DNA of 64,000 nt from Liquorilactobacillus oeni DSM 19972 (GTDB lineage: Bacteria > Bacillota > Bacilli > Lactobacillales > Lactobacillaceae), in assembly GCF_001436275.1 (NCBI RefSeq), contig NZ_AZEH01000020.1:124001-188000 (forward strand), given 5' to 3'. Below are positions 1-7,855 of this stretch, in pieces. Position 1 is the stretch's first letter. Every line of letters starts with the position of its first letter. The notes under the pieces were generated by a model. The model saw only the letters and a program-made list of their open reading frames with translations. It was not told the DNA's origin and searched no databases. The translations under genes and the position numbers were made by a program.

Positions 1-300
1 GGCCTGCTTGAGACTACACAAGGAACTGCTTTCCCTAAGTTAACAAGAGCCCCTGCCCATATTTCTCTTTTAGATGTTTACCACGCAACCGAACCTGAAA
101 CTTTCCTGTTGAAAATAGATCGCAATACTTCTCAAAGATGTCCTATCGGCAATTCTATCCCGAGCGTCCTTAATAAATATTATTCACAGGTTCAAGAAGC
201 CGCGGAAAAAGAAATGAGCAACATCACCGTCCAAGATATTGTAGAAGACCTCAAAATAAAATTAACGAATAAAAGAAGCTTAAAACCTGCTGATGATTAA
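1..300 (+). CDS. Rrf2 family transcriptional regulator, 3' part
   Basis: Open reading frame that enters from the left edge and stops at 298-300; 99 residues are visible. The stretch reading APAHISLLDVYHATE, followed by a Cys in SQRCPIGNSI, matches the C-terminal half of Rrf2/YwnA-type winged-helix regulators (dimer helix after the wing). The N-terminal DNA-binding helices lie outside the window. Rrf2 proteins sense Fe-S clusters or small electrophiles, but only one Cys is visible here, so no cluster can be claimed. The gene ends just before the promoter of the ABC importer operon. Whether it regulates that operon is not shown by the sequence. Confidence 0.75.
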   Translation, partial: GLLETTQGTAFPKLTRAPAHISLLDVYHATEPETFLLKIDRNTSQRCPIGNSIPSVLNKYYSQVQEAAEKEMSNITVQDIVEDLKIKLTNKRSLKPADD

Positions 301-308
301 AAAACATC

Positions 309-337
309 TTGACTTTTTAATCATCAATTCATATAAT
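309..337 (+). promoter_or_regulatory. Promoter of the TrpXYZ-like importer operon
   Basis: A -35 box TTGACT (309-314) and a perfect -10 box TATAAT (332-337) are separated by 17 bp. It lies directly after the Rrf2 stop codon. Transcription would start near 344 and produce a 5' leader of about 270 nt before the first gene. Confidence 0.8.
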
Positions 338-344
338 TACTTTA

Positions 345-580
345 AATTAAGTTGAAGGGACGGAACAGTATGGGAAAGTTTAATTTAGCCAACTTGAATA
401 GTTCTTGGCAAAGCCGGCACTGCGGATTGTAATTCGTAATCACACGGATACAATCTGGCAAACAGTTTGTATCTGTGCCGACTAACTTTCACGTACAATT
501 AGAAAGTCTGCATGGGTGTAATACAGCGGGCTTTCGGTTGCAAGGGCAAACCAGAGTTCGCTGGTTTGCCCTTTTTATTT
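345..580 (+). promoter_or_regulatory. Structured 5' leader with intrinsic terminator, class unknown
   Basis: The leader folds into several helices: GCCAA/TTGGC near 388-409; GGCAC (416-420) with GTGCC (475-479) enclosing GATTGTA/TACAATC; a CAAAC/GTTTG hairpin (459-469); and CTTTC/GAAAG near 488-515. It ends in a perfect 12-bp terminator (543-554 with 561-572, then a T-run). GTTTG at 465-469 could instead pair with CAAAC in the terminator 5' arm, a plausible antiterminator. TrpX-type importers in streptococci are known to be controlled by tryptophan T-boxes. The normal T-box core GGTGGTACC is absent here; only a loose GGGTGTAATACAGCGGG is seen near 523-541. Known riboswitch cores (SAM, lysine, TPP, FMN, cobalamin) were not recognised. 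Confidence 0.6.
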
Positions 581-616
581 GCCCTCATTCATTAAATAAA
601 ATTCGGGGGAATTATC

Positions 617-1624
617 ATGAAAAGAATGTATACTTTAATCGCTATATTAGCAGTATTTTTAGGAGTTGCTTTTTTTACCACACAAAATAAAAACAGTACG
701 GCTTCATCCAATAAGAAAAAAATTCCGACAGTCGGTATTCTCCAACTTCTAACGCATCCTGCGCTGGATCAAATTCACCAAGGTTTTGTAGCAGGACTCA
801 AAGAATACGGCTATACGCCTGGGAAGAATATTAAAATTGAATTTCAAAATGCTCAAGGTGATCAAAGTAATTTAAAAACAATGAGTACTAAGTTTGCAAA
901 CGAAAATGTAGACCTAGTTGCTGGAATAGCAACTCCTGCTGCACAGGCATTGGCTAACTCTGTCTCCAAAAAAACCCCGGTAATACTGGCGGGAATTACA
1001 GATCCAACCGGCGGCGGACTAGTAAAATCAGATAAGCATCCAGGTGGAAATATTACAGGAACTTCTGGCGAATCTCCGCTGCAAAAGCAATTGGAGCTGT
1101 TAAAACAAATTGTTCCAGATGCTAAAACTGTGGGCATTATCTATACTTCTTCAGACCATGGCGGCTCCTATAATGCAAAAAAATTTGCAAAACTATGCCA
1201 GGAAAACGGCGTCAACTACAAACTGTATACTATTTCAAGCACAAATGATATGCAACAGGTTGCAGAACAAATGACTTCACAAGTCGATGCAGTTTATGCT
1301 CCTCAGGATAATGGAGTTGCCTCAGCCATGAAGACACTTGTTAATGTTGCAAATAAAGAAAAGGTTCCAGTTATCCCTTCTGCCGACACAATGGTGAAAG
1401 ATGGCGGTCTAGCCTCATATGCTATTAGCCAGACAGAACTCGGCAAAGTTGCCGGAGAAATGGCCGCACAAGTTTTGCGAGGCCGTAAAACTGCAGATTT
1501 CCCAGTCGCCTATGTTACCAAGGGTACGTATGTAATCAATCAAAAAGAAGCTGAATTATTGGGAATCAAACTTCCTGATGAGATTGTAAAACAAGCTGAA
1601 GCAAAAGGAGAGGTTTTTAAATGA
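617..1624 (+). CDS. ABC transporter substrate-binding protein, TrpX-like
   Basis: 335 aa, matching the ABC_sub_bind family (COG2984) of periplasmic-binding-like proteins with two alpha/beta lobes. The N-terminus has Lys/Arg and a hydrophobic segment (about residues 5-22) but no lipobox Cys, so it is probably held by an uncleaved anchor rather than by lipid. Recognisable segments are IPTVGILQLLTHPALD at the start of lobe 1, GITDPTGGGLV, and VPVIPSADTMV near the C-terminus. The ATG has GGGGGA upstream. Its stop overlaps the permease start (ATGA), so the two are translationally coupled. In streptococci, relatives are the tryptophan importer TrpXYZ; the substrate here is inferred only. Expression is expected to depend on the leader upstream. 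Confidence 0.85.
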   Translation: MKRMYTLIAILAVFLGVAFFTTQNKNSTASSNKKKIPTVGILQLLTHPALDQIHQGFVAGLKEYGYTPGKNIKIEFQNAQGDQSNLKTMSTKFANENVDLVAGIATPAAQALANSVSKKTPVILAGITDPTGGGLVKSDKHPGGNITGTSGESPLQKQLELLKQIVPDAKTVGIIYTSSDHGGSYNAKKFAKLCQENGVNYKLYTISSTNDMQQVAEQMTSQVDAVYAPQDNGVASAMKTLVNVANKEKVPVIPSADTMVKDGGLASYAISQTELGKVAGEMAAQVLRGRKTADFPVAYVTKGTYVINQKEAELLGIKLPDEIVKQAEAKGEVFK

Positions 1625-2526
1625 GTATGATCGTTTCAAGCATTGGACAAGGGTTATTATGGGCAGTACTCGGTGTTGCCTTGTTTTTAACTTTTCGGAT
1701 ATTGAACTTTCCGGACATGACTGTTGAAGGTACTTTCCCGCTTGGAGCAGCCACTGCGGTAACTGCTATCAGCCATGGATTATCCCCACTTATCGCTACT
1801 TTCTTAGCCTTTTTAGCAGGTGGTTTTGCTGGGTTGATAACCGGTCTGCTTTATACTAAGGGAAAAATTCCGATCCTTTTGGCAGGAATACTGGTTATGA
1901 CTGCCTGTCTTTCAATCAACTTGCGTATTATGGGCGGTGCTAATATTTCTTTGCTGGGTAAACAAACTGTGTTCAGCAATCATTTTCTAGAATCACTTCC
2001 CAAATATTTTGATAGTGTGTTCATAGGCTTTATCATTATTTCCATTATTACAATTTTACTGGTTCTGTTCTTACAAACAGAGTTAGGACAAGCCTTTATT
2101 GCAACCGGAGATAATCCGGTAATGGCACGTTCGCTTGGTATCAATACTGACAATATGACAATCATGGGTCTCATGGTTTCTAATGGCTTAATCGGCATGG
2201 GAGGAGCTTTCATTGCTCAAAGTAATGGTTATGCCGACGTTAATATGGGGATTGGCATTATCGTAATAGCTTTGGCTTCAATAATTATCGGAGAAGTTGT
2301 ATTCGGAGAATTAACCCTTAACCAACGCTTGATAGCCGTGACTCTTGGAAGCATTCTATACCGTTTCGTCTTGCTGACAGTATTGCAGCTTGGTTTCAGT
2401 ACAAATGATTTGAATTTATTATCTGCGCTCATCTTAGCAATCTGCCTCATGCTGCCTAAGTTAAGTGCACTATTAGGACTTGATCATGTAATTCAAAAAG
2501 GAGGTGCAGGAAATGGCGCAAAATGA
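1621..2526 (+). CDS. ABC transporter permease, TrpY-like
   Basis: 301 aa, almost entirely hydrophobic with about eight to nine membrane segments. It belongs to the branched-chain/ribose-type permease superfamily (COG4120). The motif TFRILNFPDMTVEGTFPLGAA near residues 24-44 and the cytoplasmic loop GDNPVMARSLGINTDNM (about 163-179), which contacts the ATPase, are typical. The start overlaps the substrate-binding gene by 4 bp, and the 3' end overlaps the ATPase gene by 14 bp. It forms the membrane channel of the importer with its two neighbours. Confidence 0.87.
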   Translation: MSMIVSSIGQGLLWAVLGVALFLTFRILNFPDMTVEGTFPLGAATAVTAISHGLSPLIATFLAFLAGGFAGLITGLLYTKGKIPILLAGILVMTACLSINLRIMGGANISLLGKQTVFSNHFLESLPKYFDSVFIGFIIISIITILLVLFLQTELGQAFIATGDNPVMARSLGINTDNMTIMGLMVSNGLIGMGGAFIAQSNGYADVNMGIGIIVIALASIIIGEVVFGELTLNQRLIAVTLGSILYRFVLLTVLQLGFSTNDLNLLSALILAICLMLPKLSALLGLDHVIQKGGAGNGAK

Positions 2527-3289
2527 CCCCTTGCTTTCATTGAAAAATGCAGTTGTATATGTAAACCAAAACACTTCCTCTCAAACTGCAATTTTGAATC
2601 AGTTAAACCTCGACATTTTTGAAGGAGATTTCATTACAGTCGTAGGACCGAATGGAGCTGGAAAATCTACTCTATTCAACACAATTGCCGGAAGTAAAAT
2701 CCTCGGAAAGGGCCAACTTCTTCACAGAGGACGTAGTATCGCGAAAGAAAGCATTATAAAAAGAGCGCAATTCCTCAGCCGGGTATTCCAAGATCCTAAA
2801 ATGGGGACTGCTCCTCGTATGACAGTTGCAGAAAACCTTAACTTAGCTGCAAAGAGAGGTACTCAACGAAATTTAAAGTTACGTAAACTCAAACAGAAAC
2901 GTTCTTATTTTAAGGAAATAGCTGCCTCAATGAACAACGGACTCAGTAATAAATTGGACGTTGCTACTGAAAGTCTTTCTGGTGGACAGCGTCAGGCACT
3001 TAGCTTTCTAATGGCTATTATTAAGCGTCCCGAACTGCTCTTGCTAGATGAACACACGGCCGCACTCGATCCCAAAACAAGTGCACAGTTAATGATACAA
3101 ACCAATAAAAACATTACGGAACAAAAACTGACATGTTTAATGATTACTCACCATTTGGATGACGCTTTAAAATATGGGAACCGATTACTGGTACTGGGTA
3201 AAGGTCAAATTGTACTTGATGTCCGTGATGAACAAAAGAAAAGCCTTACCAAAGAAAATATTTTGGAACTCTTTGATAAGATCAGTTAA
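2513..3289 (+). CDS. ABC transporter ATP-binding protein, TrpZ-like
   Basis: 258 aa from the ATG at 2513, which has AAGGAGG 8 bp upstream. An in-frame GTG at 2504 lies inside that ribosome site and is unlikely to be the start. Walker A is GPNGAGKST, the signature is LSGGQRQ, Walker B is LLLLDEHTAALDP and the switch His is in MITHHLDD. This is the COG1101 ATPase that pairs with COG2984/COG4120 importers. It hydrolyses ATP on the inner face of the membrane. It is the last gene of the operon and is followed by a strong hairpin. Confidence 0.9.
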   Translation: MAQNDPLLSLKNAVVYVNQNTSSQTAILNQLNLDIFEGDFITVVGPNGAGKSTLFNTIAGSKILGKGQLLHRGRSIAKESIIKRAQFLSRVFQDPKMGTAPRMTVAENLNLAAKRGTQRNLKLRKLKQKRSYFKEIAASMNNGLSNKLDVATESLSGGQRQALSFLMAIIKRPELLLLDEHTAALDPKTSAQLMIQTNKNITEQKLTCLMITHHLDDALKYGNRLLVLGKGQIVLDVRDEQKKSLTKENILELFDKIS

Positions 3290-3339
3290 CATAATTTATA
3301 AAAATCGGCTGCTGGAGCACATTACTGCAGGTATTGCAA

Positions 3340-3395
3340 GATCATATAAAAGGGCCAAGTCAAAATCGAGTTTTGACTTGGCTCTTTTATATGAT
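3340..3395. terminator. Bidirectional terminator, 26-bp inverted repeat
   Basis: GATCATATAAAAGGGCC runs into GTCAAAA. The mirror arm TTTTGACTTGGCTCTTTT ends in ATATGATC. One G-U pair is the only imperfection over 26 bp, around a 4-5 nt loop. The core CCAAGTCAAAA/TTTTGACTTGG resembles the terminator half of the dispersed repeat seen elsewhere in the window. Confidence 0.8.
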
Positions 3396-3504
3396 CACTA
3401 TAATCACTATAATTTTTATGAAGCAGCTGTTCCAGCTTACCCTCCTGTCATCTGAGCTATTTTTATGCCGTTATTAATTTCTGCAGGTCTTTTTAGTATA
3501 ATTA

Positions 3505-4125
3505 CTATTTCTGAACAAACTTGTTTGCCAAAGACTTGCGATCACCCGAAAACAAAAAAAGTGGCGTATCAGATTGAAACTTAATACTTTCTTTAAGATC
3601 CCCTACATCATAAGGCACAAACCCGATCTGCTTGATCAGCTTTTCAGCTGTATCCTTAACTTCAACATCTCCTGCAATAGGTATCGCGATTTGTTTGTCT
3701 TCACTTGCATCACTAGACAAGCTCTTCAGATTTGCAACCGGAATTGTATTAAAAGCTTTGACAACTTTTGAACCTATAAAGTGTTGTGCAACAAGTTGCG
3801 AACTAGCCAATTTATGATTGCTGACTTCTTCAAACTCACCGTCACGATGTGGAAAATAGTTTGTTGCATCTATAACAGCTTTATTTTTTAGCAGATCTTC
3901 ATCAAGTTCAAAAACTGCCTTATAAGGAACTGCCAGTACTACCAAGTCCTGTCTTGCAACTTCAGCCAGATTACCGGCCTCTGCTTTTGAGCCTAGACGT
4001 TTGATCACTGGCTCAAGTCGATCCAAACCATGCTTGTTTGTGAGTACTATAGAATGCCCGGCCTTAATAAACATTGCTGCTAAAATCTGAGCAACATGCC
4101 CCCCGCCAATAAAACCGATCTTCAT
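3505..4125 (-). CDS. NADP-dependent oxidoreductase, F420-reductase-like Rossmann protein
   Basis: 206 aa from the ATG at 4125, which has GGAGG upstream; a TTG five codons earlier sits inside the ribosome site. The N-terminus MKIGFIGGGHVAQILAA is a GxGxxA dinucleotide fold of the F420_oxidored family (COG2085). Later segments VVLAVPYKAV, VIDATNYFPH and KVVKAFNTIPV fit that family. F420 is not used by lactobacilli, so NADP(H) is the expected cofactor. The substrate is unknown. It is a single gene, convergent with the importer operon. Confidence 0.8.
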   Translation of the reverse strand: MKIGFIGGGHVAQILAAMFIKAGHSIVLTNKHGLDRLEPVIKRLGSKAEAGNLAEVARQDLVVLAVPYKAVFELDEDLLKNKAVIDATNYFPHRDGEFEEVSNHKLASSQLVAQHFIGSKVVKAFNTIPVANLKSLSSDASEDKQIAIPIAGDVEVKDTAEKLIKQIGFVPYDVGDLKESIKFQSDTPLFLFSGDRKSLANKFVQK

Positions 4126-4297
4126 TAAAAACACCTCCAAAAATTTTAAAAAGTTTCAGATATCAACGTCATTGTATGATAAAATAATCCCGCTGACAAA
4201 CAATTGTTATCACCTCCTCAAGCCGATTAATTGAATAACAACTTTCCTCTTGATATAGTGAGAATTGTAGGTGAAACAATTACAAGGAGGAATTTTA

Positions 4298-4807
4298 ATG
4301 AGCAAAGTTGCAGTATTAGTAACTGATTTTGTTGAAGACATTGAGTATACTTCCCCAGTTGAAGCGCTTAAAGACGCTGGGCACACAGTGACTACAATCA
4401 GCCCTGAAGGCACGGAAACTATTACTGGAAAACATGGTACAGAAATAAAGGTTGATAAGGCTATCAATATGGTTAAACCTGATGATTTCGATGCTTTGTT
4501 AATTCCAGGGGGCTTTTCACCGGATCAATTACGTTCTAATGAAGCTTTTGTTGCCTTTACCAGGCACTTTCTTTTAGCTGACAAACCTCTTTTTGCTATC
4601 TGCCATGGTCCACAGCTTTTTATCCAAACTGGTTTGGTTAAGGGACGCGAATTGACCTCATACACTACTGTTCAGCCTGATCTTTATTATGCAGGCGGCC
4701 TTGTTAAAGACGAGCCTGTTGTAATTGATCACAACTTGATTACAAGTAGAACTCCAGATGATATCCCGGCATTTAATCACGCAATTGTGGGTGCCTTGGA
4801 GGCTTAA
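4298..4807 (+). CDS. DJ-1/PfpI family protein (YraA/YhbO-like)
   Basis: 169 aa. The start at 4298 follows AAGGAGG; an upstream in-frame GTG at 4271 lacks one. The nucleophile elbow is AICHGPQ with Cys near residue 102, and LLIPGGFSPDQLR precedes it, as in PfpI-type stress proteins. Known relatives act as protein or nucleotide deglycases or chaperones against glyoxal stress; older literature calls them proteases. The function here is inferred from family only. It is followed by a 17-bp terminator. Confidence 0.85.
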   Translation: MSKVAVLVTDFVEDIEYTSPVEALKDAGHTVTTISPEGTETITGKHGTEIKVDKAINMVKPDDFDALLIPGGFSPDQLRSNEAFVAFTRHFLLADKPLFAICHGPQLFIQTGLVKGRELTSYTTVQPDLYYAGGLVKDEPVVIDHNLITSRTPDDIPAFNHAIVGALEA

Positions 4808-4870
4808 AATTTTTTCAAAGTCTAAATAGATAACGCTGCTAAAGCATATTAGAGCGATGATTGCAGCAAA

Positions 4871-4918
4871 AAGCAGCTGAGCCAAAACTTACATTTTGGC
4901 TCAGCTGCTTTGCATTTT
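4871..4918 (+). terminator. Intrinsic terminator after the PfpI gene
   Basis: A perfect 17-bp stem (4871-4887 with 4894-4910) with core GCTGAGCCAAAA, followed by a T-rich run. It belongs to the shared GAGYCAAAA terminator family and is not accompanied by a clear large hairpin. Confidence 0.85.
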
Positions 4919-4941
4919 TTATATTGACACACTTCAGTATA

Positions 4942-5898
4942 CTAATGATATTTACGCATTAATTCTGCTAAATGTACTTGTTGCGTTACGAACTCGTGAG
5001 TACGACAAACGTAATCATGTTCTCTACCAATCTTTGCAATATAGCCATTAATATAGTCCACTTCTGTGGATCTTCCCTTAGAAAAATCTTGGTACATTGA
5101 TGGGTAATGATACTTATACTCATGGCTGATGGTCGTCACAGAATCAATCTCTTCTTGCCGTGTTTCTATCAAATGAATGCCAGCTCGTTCACAGGCATCG
5201 TATGCTTCGTTAAAAAGCTGCTCAGCCATTTTAGGTACACCTTCATACTCAATAAACTGACCCATTTGAACCTCAAACATCGTACATAATGTGTTGACAA
5301 CAGCATTGAAAACAACTTTTGACATACACATTCCCAAGTAATCTTCAACAAAAATCGGTCCTAAAGAAGCCGCCTTAAAATCGGCAATTACTTGTTGGGT
5401 TGCGGTCGTTGGCTTACCGCCTGCATATTGTGAAATATGCATTTGTTCTGTTCCTTTAGCCCCCATAAAGTCAACGTTGGCAGGACCGTCAAGGCGGGTC
5501 GCAATCATAGCTGTGCCGCAAAGAATTTTTTCAGCTGAAAAATACTTGACAATTTTTTCAAAATGTCCCATTCCATTCATTGCTGAAAAAACATATTGTC
5601 CTTTGTGGAACAAACCGGCAGCTGCATCCCGTTTTAACTCATCTTCAAGCTGCATCTGCTTTTTGAAAATGATCCAAACATCAGGTTTGCCTTGATATTC
5701 TTCTGGATAATAAATATTAATCGGAATAACCCGTCTATTTTGATGGTCACGTGCAACTGAGACCCCACCTTGTTCACGAACTTTTTCTACATTCGGTTCC
5801 CAAGTATCAATAAAATCAACTTCTGCTCCGGCATTTTCTTGTAACATTACTCCATAACGATACCCCATTGCGCCTGCACCAATTACACCATACTTCAT
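4942..5898 (-). CDS. Ketopantoate reductase family protein (PanE/ApbA-like), copy 1
   Basis: 318 aa from the ATG at 5898; GGGAG lies 8 bp upstream. The Rossmann motif is GAGAMGYRYG, the substrate-side loop is SAMNGMGHFE with the conserved Asn, and the C-terminal helical domain holds the Lys/Asn pair in MSKVVFNAVVNTLCT. In Lactococcus a PanE-type enzyme reduces branched-chain 2-keto acids to D-2-hydroxy acids, besides the pantothenate reaction. Control by a T-box supports an amino-acid-linked role rather than vitamin synthesis. It is strongly similar along its length to the divergent gene at 6668. Confidence 0.85.
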   Translation of the reverse strand: MKYGVIGAGAMGYRYGVMLQENAGAEVDFIDTWEPNVEKVREQGGVSVARDHQNRRVIPINIYYPEEYQGKPDVWIIFKKQMQLEDELKRDAAAGLFHKGQYVFSAMNGMGHFEKIVKYFSAEKILCGTAMIATRLDGPANVDFMGAKGTEQMHISQYAGGKPTTATQQVIADFKAASLGPIFVEDYLGMCMSKVVFNAVVNTLCTMFEVQMGQFIEYEGVPKMAEQLFNEAYDACERAGIHLIETRQEEIDSVTTISHEYKYHYPSMYQDFSKGRSTEVDYINGYIAKIGREHDYVCRTHEFVTQQVHLAELMRKYH

Positions 5899-5931
5899 TC
5901 CAAACACTCCCTTTTATTATTTTCTAAACAA

Positions 5932-6190
5932 AAAGCACCCCTAGTCATTAAACCAAGGGTGCAACAGCACGGTACCACCTTTTACTTCAATCATCTTCAC
6001 AAATGATCACTTATTGTGTGAAAAACACACGCATTTTAATGGATGCTGCCCATCTTGTCTCGAAAAACAAGATCAATGAACGAATTTTCCACCTGCCAGT
6101 CCAGACACTTTCTCAACAACCAGTGCTTCCTTTGCAAAACTGACAAATTACTGTTTTCGTTCATGTCGTTATCATTTATTGATGCTAGTC
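5932..6190 (-). promoter_or_regulatory. T-box riboswitch before PanE-like copy 1
   Basis: On the minus strand the T-box core AAAAGGTGGTACCGTGC lies at 5966-5982. The terminator hairpin GCACCCTTGG/CTAGGGGTGC follows (5935-5962) with a T-run. The upstream part can form a long stem I whose base is ATGAACGAA/TTCGTTCAT, with AGTA on the 5' side of its internal loop. A promoter with TTGACA and TAGACT (18-bp spacer) lies near 6191-6220. The specifier codon could not be fixed by hand. GGAAAATTC lies in the expected strand, which would allow ATT (Ile) or AAT. Confidence 0.9.
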
Positions 6191-6344
6191 TACGCTTTTC
6201 ATATATTTATTGTCAACCTTTTTTTAATTATTTACTAATTTAGTAAAAATTCCTTATTTTCTTAAGCAATAGACTTTATCTGTGCTTTTACTTTTAAAAA
6301 AACATTGACTATTAGATTTTTAAACGCTAAACTACATATAAATT

Positions 6345-6635
6345 AAAAACGAATGAGATAAAACGTGTGGAAAAGAACTTCTGCTGCTTTAAAGGGATAA
6401 GCGAACCTGAAACTGGTGAGAGCAGGTACTCTATAATTAGTAACGGAAAATCATCTTGGAGCGTTGTAGGCCAAAGCTCTACAAGTAGCCTGCAGTGGTT
6501 GCACCCATTATAGTGCTGACGAATTGATTTCTTAGTTCGAAGAGATTCACGATCGTGAATGAACAAAGGTGGTACCACGCGTCAGCGTCCTTTAGGTAAT
6601 TTTATTTTGCCTAAAGGACGCTTTTATTTTTTATT
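6345..6635 (+). promoter_or_regulatory. T-box riboswitch before PanE-like copy 2
   Basis: The core AAAGGTGGTACCACG (6565-6579) is followed by a perfect 12-bp terminator GCGTCCTTTAGG/CCTAAAGGACGC (6585-6596 with 6610-6621) and a T-rich tail. The antiterminator is also visible: AAAGG pairs CCTTT and ACG pairs CGT. Stem I material with ACCTG/CAGGT around CTGGTGAGAG lies at 6400-6430. The specifier is unresolved; GGAAAATCATC near 6447-6460 could hold ATC (Ile). It is divergent from the T-box at 5932-6190. Confidence 0.92.
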
Positions 6636-6667
6636 CGTATTTAAAAAAATATTTGGAGGGATTCATT

Positions 6668-7633
6668 ATGAAGTTTACAGTTTTAGGTGCTGGCGCTATG
6701 GGATACCGTTATGGGGTTTTACTGCAAGAAGCTGGAAATCAAGTCGATTTTGTGGATACTTGGGAATCGAATGTAGAAAAAGTTCGTGAACAGGGTGGAG
6801 TTTTGGTTTCACGCGATCACCAAAATAAACGTCTTGTTCCTGTTAATGTTTATTATCCAGAAGAATACCAAGGCAAGCCTGATGTCTGGATTGTTTTTAC
6901 CAAACAAATGCAGCTTGCTGACTTTTTAAAGAGAACAGCACATTGTTTTAGTGAAGAACAGTATGTCCTAACCTGCATGAATGGCATGGGACACGTTGAA
7001 AAGCTCTTAAAGTATTTCAAACCTGAAAAGCTGATGGCAGGAACTGCTCTAGTTGCCACTGTCCTAAATGGTTCTGGAGATGTAGATTTTATCGGAGCCC
7101 GCGGTGCCGGAACAATGAATCTCGCTAACTATACCGAAAAACCAGATAAAAAGACACATGATGTAGTAGTGGAACTGGAAAAGGCACAATTCAATCCAAA
7201 CCTGACAACTAACTTCTTGGGGACCCTCCTCGCCAAAGTTGTTTTCAACTCTGTTGTCAACACCCTCTGCACTCTTTTTGAAATCACTATGGGTGAATTT
7301 GCAAGTTATCCGGGTGCTGATGAGCTAAGTATGCAGCTTATCAATGAAGCCTATGATATTTGCGAACGTGCCGGCATTCAAATGCTCAACACTCGCCAAG
7401 AAGAATTAGAAAGTGTTAATTATGTTTCTACAGTAGCTAATCCATTGCACTATCCTTCAATGTATCAAGATATGTCGCACAATCGTCCAACAGAAGTCGA
7501 TTATATCAATGGCTACTTGGTTGAACTTGGCAGAAAATATCGTTATGAAGCCACTACTCATGCATTCTTGACTCATTTGGTCCACTTGGCAGAACATACA
7601 CGACAATCTCAGCCCAAAAACGTCATAGGATAA
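6668..7633 (+). CDS. Ketopantoate reductase family protein (PanE/ApbA-like), copy 2
   Basis: 321 aa from the ATG at 6668, which follows GGAGGG. It shares with copy 1 the GAGAMGYRYG cofactor loop, NVEKVREQGGV, RDHQNKR, NVYYPEEYQGKPDVWI, CMNGMGH and the C-terminal RPTEVDYINGY segment, so the two are close paralogues. The catalytic-domain Lys/Asn motif reads AKVVFNSVVNTLCT. The likely reaction is NADPH-dependent reduction of a 2-keto acid. Its own T-box controls readthrough into the gene. A remnant of the dispersed repeat follows. Confidence 0.86.
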   Translation: MKFTVLGAGAMGYRYGVLLQEAGNQVDFVDTWESNVEKVREQGGVLVSRDHQNKRLVPVNVYYPEEYQGKPDVWIVFTKQMQLADFLKRTAHCFSEEQYVLTCMNGMGHVEKLLKYFKPEKLMAGTALVATVLNGSGDVDFIGARGAGTMNLANYTEKPDKKTHDVVVELEKAQFNPNLTTNFLGTLLAKVVFNSVVNTLCTLFEITMGEFASYPGADELSMQLINEAYDICERAGIQMLNTRQEELESVNYVSTVANPLHYPSMYQDMSHNRPTEVDYINGYLVELGRKYRYEATTHAFLTHLVHLAEHTRQSQPKNVIG

Positions 7634-7657
7634 TTTTTAACTATAAAATTAACTAGG

Positions 7658-7713
7658 GGATTGTAATCCGTAGTCATTGATACTGCTCAAAACTTTCCAG
7701 CTTCTGCCACGCG
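7658..7713 (-). repeat. Remnant of the dispersed structured repeat (5' end only)
   Basis: Read on the minus strand, GTGGCAGAAGCTGGAAAG followed by TTTTGAGCA matches the first third of the repeat; the remainder and the terminator hairpin are missing. The segment 7658-7676 (GGATTGTAATCCGTAGTCA) also matches 424-442 in the importer leader at 17 of 19 positions. Confidence 0.5.
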
Positions 7714-7855
7714 TTCTTTTTATTGCAAATTTTAATCCTTATACTAGTTTTACCTTTAACGCAGCTTAAGGATTATAAATAATCATAACTTTTGCATTCA
7801 TATCTCAGTCCCTTACAATAAGGTTAGACATATAAAAACCTAAAGGAGCGATTTG

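Noticed and set aside
405-425. GCCGGCACTGCGG as a cobalamin riboswitch block
   Set aside because: The GGTGAAAATCC-type and B12-box segments needed around it are absent.
541-575. AGGGCAAACC resembling the cyclic-di-GMP-I riboswitch core
   Set aside because: The second half is its exact inverse complement; the stretch is just the terminator hairpin and no second GEMM domain follows.
475-690. 71-codon open frame across the leader into trpX
   Set aside because: It covers the terminator hairpin, has no ribosome site and overlaps the start of trpX in another frame.
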